This document shows, piece by piece, positions 54,971 to 64,000 of a stretch of DNA of 64,000 bases (within the stretch, counting starts at the first letter, position 1; each line of letters begins with the position of its first letter). The translations under genes and the position numbers were made by a program. This DNA comes from Paramarasmius palmivorus (taxonomy: Eukaryota; Basidiomycota; Agaricomycetes; Agaricales; Marasmiaceae). The notes under the pieces were generated by a model that saw only the letters and a list, made by a program, of their open reading frames with translations, had not been told where the DNA came from and did not search any database. Location: positions 1 through 64,000 of the forward strand of contig JAYKXP010000037.1 of the NCBI GenBank assembly GCA_037176845.1, written 5' to 3'.

Positions 54971-57806
54971 ATGTATCCCATGGACCAGGATATTCCAGAG
55001 CTGCCAGGCGGCGACAGTTTTCGCGATATCACTCATTTATTCGCAGATTGTGCTTCCGGTACGATGCATACTCTTTAGTTAGGATGCATCTCGCTCACGC
55101 GTCGAAATAGCCATGGCTCCAGGAGAAATGGTCATGATAGATGGTTTCCAGCTGCAGGATGCAATGAGTGCAATAGAGGTACGTCTTTTCTCCCTATTCT
55201 GCGTGCGGCTGCTCAGTGTCGGATGTATGTCAGATCGGGGAACCTCGTCTAGATACGGGAATGAAGCTCGGAAATGAACCTTTTGATCCAATGACGCCTC
55301 TTCTGCCTGAAGAATTGTGCTGGATTATAGACCGGACATTCGCATACGAAGTCAGTTCATGATCCCAACGCTCTCAAGGGCTTGATTTCTGAACGCTATA
55401 TCAGATGGAATGGCACAGTGCCAACAACCTGTCCCATACCGTCTTCACGCTTCTCTACGTCCACCACCTCGGTGCAATAGACCCGGATATTCATCCCTAT
55501 ACCCTCGATATTGACCGCACACGGCCATTGGGTTTAATTACTGTCGTGTTACGTGCTTTCGTTTGTGGAATGCTCAAGTGTTGCGATCTTTCCTGGAGGG
55601 AGCTATCCAAAGGAGGTTTACATGATGTGCGTAACCTTATGATACTTCTTTTAATGTTCATTAATGTTACACGATTTCAGGCTGAAGACTGGCAAAGCGA
55701 AAAATGTGAAGTCTCCTTGTTAGAAGGTTGGCCGGTTAAAGCCGCACTTGCACGACTAGACGATGCACTCCAATGGCTATGGAACACTCCTAAAGGCTCG
55801 TCCGTCATTCACGTCTTCTTCTGTCAACGAAGTACTCAAGCTAACGCAAATTCCTCTAGTCTCTGACTCATGGCGTAAACCACTTGCAGATCGACTACTA
55901 TTTCGAAAGGTAGTTAATCGTCTTGCATTAGTATCAAAAGCCACTAAACAAACAAACAGACGATTCTTGAGCTGATGGAACATAGCATCCATCATGACAA
56001 GGAGAGATTCCAACAGTTGCTGCAGAATGCTCGACAGCATCTTTACGAAATCCAAACCCAGCTTCCGATTCCGGATCCACCCATGGGCTCACCGGCGCAT
56101 AAAGCGTTTGATCCATATATCGCCGGAAGGCTCAACACTTTCCTGCCAATACGTGTCATTGAGCTACCCGCTATTGAGGAAAGCTGGAACGCATGGAGGA
56201 ACTTTCTGAACGGCTGGGAAGAAATGCTGACCCTCTCGAATACCAGGGAAATCATGAGCTGGAAGGTCAGTTACTGAACCTATATGGTCTTAGAGCGGTA
56301 TCTCATCACGTACAGGTCGTGGGCAATCTTCGTGTGTGGTTACCCTCTCCGCCATTGAGAGCTGCATATATCCGTTCTGCAACCCAGGTAATGTTGCCAC
56401 TATCCTTATAATAGATATGGAACTGAGGAGTGATACAAAGTCAGCATTTTACGACGGACTTCAAGTCCTTAATGATTACCCAACACCTTGGCTTGTGAAG
56501 CGATTCTTTCTTGAAACGCTTGGGGTTGATTACGACGCCTTCGCACAGTACTGGGGAGGACCTGGTTGCCCTCGGTTAGTCGACGTAGAAAGAATGTTAA
56601 TCAGGGTTCGTCGCGTTTGGAATGCTTGCTGCAATAGGGGATACTAAGTTGGTTTACTCTAGACTTTGATACCGCATATCCGTGGACTGTGGTTCAATCC
56701 GCCAAGACGGAGAAGGTTTCTCTGTGCTTCGCTGTTGGATTGGCACAACATATACGATACCTTAATGATTATTTCTGGCGACCTCGACCGATCTGTACGA
56801 GTTGTCCTAATCCTTGATGACGCACACTTGCTCATACCCATTCTAGGAAATGGATCCTTCCTCCGCTATCATCTTGAAGATGCCTTACACGGTACTTCTT
56901 TGGCGTCTGTCTACAATACGAGAGGTAGTCCTCTCGGGTTTCCAGTTAGAACTATATAGCCCAACCGAAAGACCCTTTGCCTATTGGTATGCCTCTCAGG
57001 TAATTGATGCATACCTACATACATTAGACATGGTGATAGGACTCGCGCCTCCTGGTCCGTTAGAAAATACATCCTGGGGGTTCTTCCACTCATGTGCATC
57101 TCAATAGGTTCACCGGCTTACCGGGAGATGTCCTTCCAGCAAGCGTTTCTGACTGCCATAAACGCTATGTGTATGGCCATGTTCTCCGTGCGTTATTTCA
57201 ACATCCATCCCGCCATGCTCAACTTTGATGTTCACGGTGGTTGAGTAGATCATTTATACGTTACCATCGAGAGCGTCATGGTCCGCTATGCGCGGAATTA
57301 TTATACGGAGGTTCAAATGGGCATTCAAGATTGAATATGAAGACTATGAGAATCCCCCCATCGCACACCCGCATCTGGAGTCCTACTTGACGGATGTGCA
57401 CGAGTTAGATGATGACGAGGTATGCTCCTTCATACACCCGATGGTGATTGGGAAGTGACCGTCCATACATTCAGTGGTTCTCCCCGTCCGACTCGTTCAA
57501 GTTTGCACAGGACCTCCTGGAGGGCCTGCTAAAGGAACGAAATGCTGGTGGATGGGCAGAACATTGGAAAGATGAGAGATTACAGGTTGGCGAGACGATT
57601 ACCTTTCAAAGAGTTGCATGGGACTTAGCTCGATCCAGTTCATACAGGGCCTTGTCTTGACATGCAGAGAACTGGGACATCTCCCTAGACGCTCACGGTT
57701 TACAGAGGGCGAACAAGACGAACAACCGAAATTCGACATTCAAACGTTGAAATGGGAGACGCGAACCGCTGCGTCTCCATGGTTCCCTTCTCTTCCGAAG
57801 GAGTAA
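54971..57806 (+). CDS. NAA35: N-alpha-acetyltransferase 35, NatC auxiliary subunit (MAK10-like)
   Basis: First exons are 54971-55058, 55111-55178 and 55234 onward. The opening DITHLFADCAS is joined to GEMVMIDGFQLQDAMSAIEIGEPRLDTGM, the family's strongest block. WIIDRTFAYEMEWHSANNLSHTVFTLLYVHHL, then LWRLSTIREVVLSGFQLELYSPTERPFAYWY and EMSFQQAFLTAINAMC confirm MAK10/NAA35. The tail ends with TAASPWFPSLPKE. The protein anchors the NatC N-terminal acetyltransferase to ribosomes. Some junctions were not resolved. Near 55785-55860 the frame holding LDDALQWLWNTP and the frame holding LTQIPLVSDSWRKPLADRLLFRK cannot be joined by a normal intron. Junctions around 56380-56420, 56640-56800 and 57235-57320 are also uncertain. 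Function is clear; intactness is not proven. Confidence 0.82.
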
Positions 57807-57903
57807 CGATCATAGCACCTGCCATTCTTGATTCTGGTACCAAAACCCATTACAAGTACAGCTCAACATTAATATCACCCATTAATGCCATGAATTCAGG
57901 AGT

Positions 57904-58913
57904 TCATCCAACCTGGTTGATACTCCCGCCTTGCGCGCCTGACCAAACCTGTGGACCAGGGACGACGTATGTATTGGGGTCGTCACCGTTCTCGTAGAGG
58001 TTCCACTTAATGCCTGGGGTGCTATCGGTGTAAGACCCAGGGAAGGAGGTTCCTCCGGACGGTGTTTGGTTACCGCTAGAGGTAACTCTGATCTGGGCGC
58101 AAGACATGTAGAGCTGGGCACCTTTGAGGTTGTTCTGGGAGTAAAGATCGTATGCTTCGTGCAAGGCAACGATCTCAGCTATGAATAAAGTAACGTCAGA
58201 TATCGATGTTGTCAACAACGCTTATACACATACCACGGAACAGGTAGTCGCCGGCGGGTAGATCAGGGACGGTAACAGAGTGCTGGCCATGGGAAGAGAT
58301 CAAACGGTCTACAGCCCAATTTCCGGAATAGCCATCCTGGAAGATCTTCGTCCAGACAGCGCCTTGACCATTCGATGACGCAGGTGCGACGTATACAGAG
58401 ACTGCACATAATGAATTCAATAAATGCTGTCTAATCAAGAGATACCACACGCACCAGGTCCTTTGTGGGACTTGTCGATGATATCGTCGTTGCGGCTAGA
58501 GATCGGGTTCGGTGTCTGGTAAACAAGAAGCAAATAGAGTCTTACTAGTTGTGGTACCATTCGAAGGTAAGCTTGTCTCCTGATTTGACAGTGACATAGT
58601 TGGGCACCGCTAAACTGCCACTGTCAGCTACCATGTCATACAAGATCCAAACAGATGTGATTCGAACCGCGGTTGTTGACATTGCATGCCATAGCACTCG
58701 ACTTGAGGTCCTTCACGGGATTGTTGTTGGGAGGAGAGCGGATCTAGCAATGGCAATCTTGAGACCAACATTCTTACGACGACAGCATGTACTGACATAT
58801 TGGTTTCTTCCATCTCCTTGGAAAGCATCGTTCACCCACACACCGTAAACAGTTGTGTGCGCAAACGCGGTGGCAATGCAGGAAGCTAGGACGAGAAGCG
58901 AGGCGAGCTGCAT
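57904..58913 (-). CDS. AA9 lytic polysaccharide monooxygenase
   Basis: Six exons (58913-58797, 58743-58653, 58609-58546, 58495-58455, 58401-58234, 58178-57904) give 756 nt and 251 residues. The 18-residue signal peptide ends AFA, leaving His as residue 1 of the mature enzyme ([11 protein letters not shown]), the copper-binding 'histidine brace'. The second ligand is the His of DKSHKGPG, and the axial Tyr is in [26 protein letters not shown] and [13 protein letters not shown] blocks also fit AA9 (formerly GH61). No carbohydrate-binding module is attached. The enzyme oxidatively cleaves cellulose or other beta-glucans outside the cell and implies plant-litter or wood decay. It is convergent with NAA35, 98 bp between stops. 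Confidence 0.93.
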
Positions 58914-59454
58914 AGTGCTTAGGCAGAAGATCCCCCTTCGTCCTGATAGATATATAGAATAGTCGACATTTCACAGACGTCACATCTGAAGGCGTCATTT
59001 TGGCGCATCTTCGGGATATGATTGGTCGGTAGTAACGACGAAGGGAGTCGGATGAAACTGGCTGCTGATCTCAATCCAACGGCGAAACTGAAAGTCCCGA
59101 GGATATCCGAAGTAGATCCTACTTTGTATGCTACCAAGATTCTGCTAAGCACGTCTGATGTATGCCATACACTAGTGCTGAGAATTGTCGGAGCTCAACA
59201 GGTTCTCAAAGGGCCGAGAATGGTGGTGCTCATCTTCGTGGAAGGATTGACCGTGTTCTCTAGCAATCTCAAGCACTCAACCGAATATGGCAGGACATTG
59301 TGGCTTGGTGTTGACTGCTGGTCCTTGTTTCCTGACAAGTTTATTGCAGTTATGCACTAAAAATTTCTTATCTGTTTCTGTTTGCTTCGGGTATACTAAA
59401 GAGTTACATCATTGAAGGCCGTTCATGCGACCTTCAAGCCACTGTCACCGCTTT
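58914..59454. other. Intergenic, LPMO promoter side
   Basis: This is the upstream region of the AA9 gene and the downstream region of the GPCR gene. A TATATATAGAAT-like AT box lies near 58948-58960, about 40 bp before the LPMO start. No other gene was recognised. Confidence 0.5.
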
Positions 59455-61200
59455 TTATATGTGTCTCCTTATCTCCACTACGTGTTGCTCCTCTATCAGT
59501 CCATGCCTGGATAGGATGGCCAAACCCTTTGTCGCATTCGGTCCGACTTCGTCACTGTCGCGTTCAAGATTGACTGAAGTATTTGGCGTGCCTTCGGTAC
59601 AATTCACCTCTGCTAGACCGTGATCCTGCATCTGGGCTACGCGCGAGAGCTGTATATGAATCACTGACAGCTGTGCTGCAGACCAGCTGCCACCAGTGGC
59701 GTGGGTTTGTGTCATTTCCGACAAGCCGCAGATTGCACGAAGACCTCTTATCAAGGACTGAAAGTCGTCTCTGAGGTCCAGTCGTGCTACTTGGAAGCGC
59801 GGAACCACTCACCGGATCAAAAACGGCCAGTAGAGAATACACGATTCCACGAATGACCCAAGCAGTAGTGACCATGAGTGTCACGGTGTAATCCTAAGTA
59901 AGGGTGTTAGGCACGCCGTGGTGTCCAGAATATACAGGCGGGGCTGACAGTGTGGGTTTGTAATGGGTGCCCTGACACGCTTGCATAGCTATCCCCAAAC
60001 ACAGTGATAATGTTGAAAGCCGAGGACACTACAGGATACAAAGCTGGACGTTCAAGTTAAAGGATTATATCGAGTGAGATTCAACCTTAGCAGTTACCTA
60101 TTCGCAAGATCATTCTTCGGAGCCTATCTCGGACCACTTTCGTGCTACTTCGATTACTCTGAATGGCCTTTGGTCAACAGTCAGCGACGATGGTGTATCC
60201 GACATGTGCACAAATAGCCACCTTGTGTTGAAATAGATCCCACATAATGATGACGAATGTGACGCCCTCGCATAGAACACATAGCAACGACCAACTGAAT
60301 TCGAAAGGTATCTGTGTTCCAGAAGTCAGATTAATGGGAGGAGGAGAAGCCAAAACACGCACCTGCCACCTCAGACGCTCATTAACGTCGCGACTCCTGA
60401 ACCAGCAAGCCTCTATAAACGGATCCCAGCTACCAGAGAAGTGGCAGAAGGTTACTAGGGCACGTGTCAAGTTGATAAATCATGACGCACCCGTATTGTT
60501 TCGCAGGTAGCGGAGGGATTGTAAAAATAGTGGCCAAAGCAAGGCTCACTCCGACGTAGTACTTTTCCATTTTTTGTCCGTTCACACCATGTATCAACAC
60601 GAGCCTAGCGCTCAGAGCTCAGCGATGTGGACGGGAAAAATTGTAGCGACTCACTGTAGGTTCAGCCCTATGCAAAGGAACAAGAACGTGGACAGTGCCC
60701 AAGTGAACTGGAAACAGGGATCTTGAGACATGAAGGATGTTGGAGGGTGTCGAAAAGACAGTACCATAGCCAGCCATACGACAGAGGCACATTTCGACTT
60801 TGGTACCGTCACCAAAAGAATATTGCATATAGCTTGGCCCAAACTATCCAAAGTTAGCTTGATTACTGTGCCATAAGAGATCTGGACAACACACCTTGCC
60901 ACCATAGCATAAGTCATAATCCGAAAACTGACTCTGTCCACCAGGTCCCTCGACGTAGGATGTACCACGACGAGACCGATGAGGAATAGCACTACGCAAA
61001 GCACCCCGACACTCACTCCGCCGCCTACGATCCCAACCTTGTATCTGTGCTATATAAGCGTAATATAATCAAGAAACAGATGAGGAGCCTACACAGTCTC
61101 CATCTTGACATCAAAGTACCCCATAACAATCGACTGAGGTATCAACAAGGCTGGGGGAAAGTGCGTGAGGAATACAAGTACATACCAGAGTGCGAGGCAT
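59455..61200 (-). CDS. Seven-helix G-protein-coupled receptor, basidiomycete cAMP-receptor-like type
   Basis: Hydrophobic helices and typical junctions follow in order. Helix 1 is VSVGVLCVVLFLIGLVVV with HPTSRDLVDRVSFRIMTYAMVA. Helix 3 is WALSTFLFLCIGLNLQ, continued after an intron by LVLIHGVNG. Helix 4 (YYVGVSLALATIFTIPPLPA) is followed by the WDPFIEACWFRSRD extracellular block. Next are FEFSWSLLCVLCEGVTFVIIM, YPVVSSAFNIITVFGD and helix 7 TLMVTTAWVIRGIVYSLLAVFDP. An intron (donor GTGAGT) joins FDP to the cytoplasmic DDFQSLIRGLRAI tail, which ends at 59455. The first exon is uncertain: a Met at 61200 (MPRTL) or one near 61120 (MGYFDVKMET) both splice to HRYKVG. Such receptors couple to heterotrimeric G proteins; the ligand is unknown. 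Confidence 0.8.
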
Positions 61201-61380
61201 ATGTATTAGCTAGGTGCAATTTCAAAAGCATCGGAACCAATTCAGCATCGCGTCAAGCGGTCGCCGAAAACTCGCTCAGTCGATCAAACCCGAACACATC
61301 AAACGCTCCAAGTCGCTTCCATTTTCCATCCGGTTTCAGGCTCCATCTCTGCTTTGTATCGTACAATCCGCTACCCGACA

Positions 61381-63303
61381 TCATATGAAACCCAATCTTC
61401 TGACGATCTCAAAGCAAAGCACCAACAAAGACTGTCCCACTAAGTCCATCAAGGCAGAATGAATCGGTAACGCGTACATATCCGGGTCGCGGCCACGACG
61501 CCAAAGAAATACAGTGAGCACGCGAGCGAAAAGAAGTGAAATTGACACCTGACGATCGTTCGGTGAGTAAGGTGCAGATGGGAAAAAGAAGACCGAATGT
61601 ACTCACAGCGACGCAAAAGAACACGATTGAGAACGAGACAAATCCTATTGGCAGGCGCAGCCAGCCCAATCCTCGAAGGACGGCAAGGAAGATTAGTTCC
61701 ACGGGTAATGTGATGAGCAATAGCGTAAATGTAACCAAGTTGGGAGATGGTGGACTAGTATGCGCAGGAACAGGTACTTGAGGGGTGTGGTCAAATGGTT
61801 CCCCTTCAGGGGTGCCAGATGGAGCTAACTGCGCTGGGCTCGGAGAGGGGGAACGAGAGGATGAAGGTGTCGGATACATCGCTTGTTGGTCTTCCGCGCT
61901 TCTAGTCCGACTGAGATTGTTTGAGCCAACACTCTCGTCACATTCAGGGTTTTGGGCGTGATCCTCGACCGGATAGGTGGGTCGTTTCTGCTGCACTGAT
62001 TCTAGGTGCAGAGCAGTTGATAATCGGGAAGTAAAGATTGCGCCCACGGCTCCTGGGAGACCTGTGATATCCAATGACAATCAGCATGGATGTAAAGAGG
62101 GGAAAGTAAGACCACACATACCTGAGATGACAACAGCTAACAAAGCGAAACCCTCGTATCGACTGACGTATAAATCCAGGACAATTCCTGTCCCGCTGCT
62201 GATTATCATCGCTCCGAACAACGGTGACCAGCCCTGTGATAGCAAAGGTCGAACATGTCGATTTTTGAGTGTCAAAATAAGACACGATACCCAGACTGCC
62301 AGCAGCAGTCCAAGAACCAGAATCATGACAAGGGGTATCTCGAAAATGGAAGGGGTATGCATAAAGGGAACAAGGATTGTGGAAGTAACTCCGACGAGAC
62401 AAAGAGTGACGAGGTCGCCCAAACAGGAAGCGACTGGTGGAGCAATGTTATCGGGGTCGAGGGAGAAATGTAAGCAGAGGAGGATCAATCCGCACATTAG
62501 CGAACCAAGGAGAATGGAAGATAGCGAGGCGGAGAGGATGCATGTTGTGACGACAGTGAGGAACGCAGGCATGGTGAGTTTGCGTGATGTATCAGGCTTT
62601 TTGTGAGGTAGTGGTCGTCGACGAAGGAGGATATCCTGAATGGCACGAACTGCCTGTTCCTGTCCCGGTGTCGCCTTAGGTAGAATAAATCCCAGAACGA
62701 AAGCAACACCGGCAGCTACTAGACTGACTACGGCAGCTTGGACCTGTAGTAGAGCCAGATTTCCAAAGATAATCTTCCGCCTAACGCGCCTGTTGTCCAA
62801 TTGACGGCTATTGGCAGCCGTCGCCAATCTTGCAGAGAGGTTCATCTCGAGGTTGCCCTTGAGATTTAGAATGACTGGAATAGTGATTATAAGCTGATCC
62901 AGAACTTGCATGGGTCGCCACCGCGAGACTTGGTCAAGCAACTTCCCGGTGAAAAGAAGACCCAGGGTCGTGAAGAGCAGGGTCGGAGCACTCTACCATT
63001 GGCCATGAATCAGTAACCGGAAAGACCCAAAACCTGTGAACGCACCTCTATAACAATGCTCTTGACCTGCGGCCAGCGCTTTTGCGGTTGAGCTCTATGA
63101 CTCTGAGTACTGTCCCTTCGCGACCCTAGTAATGCTTCCTCGTCATCGTCCGCTTCTTCTTCAATGTCGTATGACCTGGCATTTCCGTTGAGTCGGGATG
63201 TTTCTTCCGAAGGACCATTTCCATGGTTGAGACCTGATAGTTCGATGTCTTCGCGCTCGTCTGCCTCTGAAGAGTCCCTCGAGGCAATTCTGCTGGCCTG
63301 CAT
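61381..63303 (-). CDS. SLC41/MgtE-family divalent cation (Mg2+) transporter
   Basis: Four exons (63303-63046, 62992-62122, 62061-61607, 61548-61381) sum to 1752 nt and 583 residues. A cytosolic acidic N-terminus (EEEADDDEEALLG) precedes two MgtE-like membrane repeats. The first has LIITIPVILNLKGNLEMNLSARLATAANSRQLD and PPVASCLGDLVTLCLVG; the second has LPGAVGAIFTSRLSTALH and RGRDPDMYALPIHSALMDLVGQ. These paired signatures are specific to SLC41-type carriers. Unlike bacterial MgtE there is no CBS domain. A Ser/Pro-rich loop of about 70 residues sits between helices of the second repeat. It probably moves Mg2+ across the plasma membrane or an organelle membrane. The gene is divergent from the probable ADA3 gene. 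Confidence 0.9.
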
Positions 63304-63773
63304 TTAAAATTAGTATGACCTCGACAGGCACATCGGTGTAAAGAGAGAACTAGAAAAGGAGAAATTTTCCCATCGCACAGCGTTTGGTGACCTAAGCGCC
63401 CAGCACCATATAGGGATCCGTGAGAAAAGTGGAACGCGTGACTTCAATCTGGACGTGACGCCTTTTACGGGTTTGCTTCTGACCACGACACGGTCATCTA
63501 CCTCAAATTCTCTAATTTATTCCCTCACTATATCTCTCTGATATCTGGAAAAGGGCGCACCTCTTGGAATTGACTACCTTTACCTGGACCCCGGCACTTT
63601 CTAGCGTGGTGGAATTATCAGAAACGACCCAGGGAAATTGCGGACGAAGCGGCTGTTAATAGATTTCAATCTATTCACTTCACCAAAATTCTTCTCGCCA
63701 TATCTTCACTAGCACTTGCTGAAACTTTCTGGGCTTCTTGGACTGGGGCACCTTGCTCATCAGCCACCAAAAG
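63304..63773. promoter_or_regulatory. Divergent promoter between Mg transporter and probable ADA3
   Basis: 470 bp between opposite start codons. No TATA box or repeat was recognised. Confidence 0.45.
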
Positions 63774-64000
63774 ATGCTCCAGAATTTCACACCAGTCCCG
63801 GCGCTTCGGTCTTCACTCCTTACTCAACCCCTCAATAAGGACCAAATTCCTCCTACAGAAGACCTCGAGTCTCTGCTGTCTGAGCTGAAAGCGCTCAAGC
63901 AACGGAGTACCGACCGGGCAAAGAAGGCGGAAGCAGATGTGAAGACCCTTGAAGAGAGTTACAGGCGGATGAAGGAGAGGGAGAGAGATAAGGGCAAAGG
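63774..64000 (+). CDS. Probable SAGA subunit ADA3/NGG1, N-terminus only
   Basis: The frame from this ATG is open to the window end (75 full codons). PPTEDLESLLSELKALKQRS followed by AKKAEADVKTLEESYRRMKERE is the helical N-terminal region I associate with fungal ADA3/NGG1-type histone acetyltransferase subunits. The diagnostic C-terminal domain lies beyond the window, so any coiled-coil protein remains possible. Confidence 0.5.
   Translation, partial: MLQNFTPVPALRSSLLTQPLNKDQIPPTEDLESLLSELKALKQRSTDRAKKAEADVKTLEESYRRMKERERDKGK

Noticed and set aside
59022..59360. 112-residue plus-strand frame between LPMO and GPCR
   Set aside because: No family resemblance or supporting introns; it lies in the intergenic flank.
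1..64000. tRNA or rRNA genes
   Set aside because: No convincing B-box with acceptor-stem pairing was found by eye; a covariance-model scan would be decisive.

Overview
The window is nuclear DNA of a filamentous basidiomycete, almost certainly an Agaricomycete. Coding regions are cut by many 45-60 bp GT-AG introns. The gene families are typical of mushrooms: a KDZ transposase, a DUF6534 membrane protein, a tandem P450 cluster, M35 peptidyl-Lys metallopeptidases, an AA9 polysaccharide monooxygenase and a cAMP-receptor-like GPCR. Exon coordinates in the evidence were derived by hand from splice consensus and reading-frame continuity. Where I give a protein length, the exon lengths sum to a multiple of three.

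Left part (1-28 kb, accessory). A decayed KDZ transposase (1-2683) is followed by a cysteine-cluster protein and an F-box protein on the minus strand. Upstream of the F-box gene lies a strictly 38-bp-periodic array of hairpin-forming palindromes (6285-7284). Next come a DUF6534 membrane protein, a large EGF/furin-like cysteine-rich single-pass receptor, a first P450 and a small single-pass membrane protein. A 68-residue secreted cysteine-rich peptide and a nucleotidyltransferase-like remnant follow. Two tandem receptor-like membrane proteins have a broken third copy on their left. A RING-finger protein closes this part.

Middle (28-48 kb). There are four intact P450 genes on the plus strand. 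Between them are two relic blocks, each made of RING-gene debris plus a decayed P450. The arrangement implies repeated segmental duplication of a [RING - P450-B - P450-C] unit, with only the C-type member kept in later copies. No polyketide, peptide or terpene synthase lies alongside. Two M35 lysine-specific metallopeptidase paralogues and a quinone-oxidoreductase-like dehydrogenase follow.

Right part (48.6-64 kb, conserved housekeeping). This holds RNA polymerase I subunit RPA34, THI20-type HMP-P kinase/thiaminase II, TRAPP subunit TRS31, endonuclease III (NTH1) and NatC subunit NAA35/MAK10. An AA9 LPMO, a GPCR and an SLC41/MgtE-type Mg2+ transporter come next. The window ends in the first codons of a probable ADA3/NGG1 gene. 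A 483-bp element with terminal inverted repeats and G-rich, telomere-like filler sits in the shared RPA34/THI20 promoter. A fragment of the same element lies inverted on the far side of RPA34.

Most unusual: the 38-bp palindrome array, the repeated asymmetric decay in the P450 cluster, and the inverted-repeat element in a housekeeping promoter.
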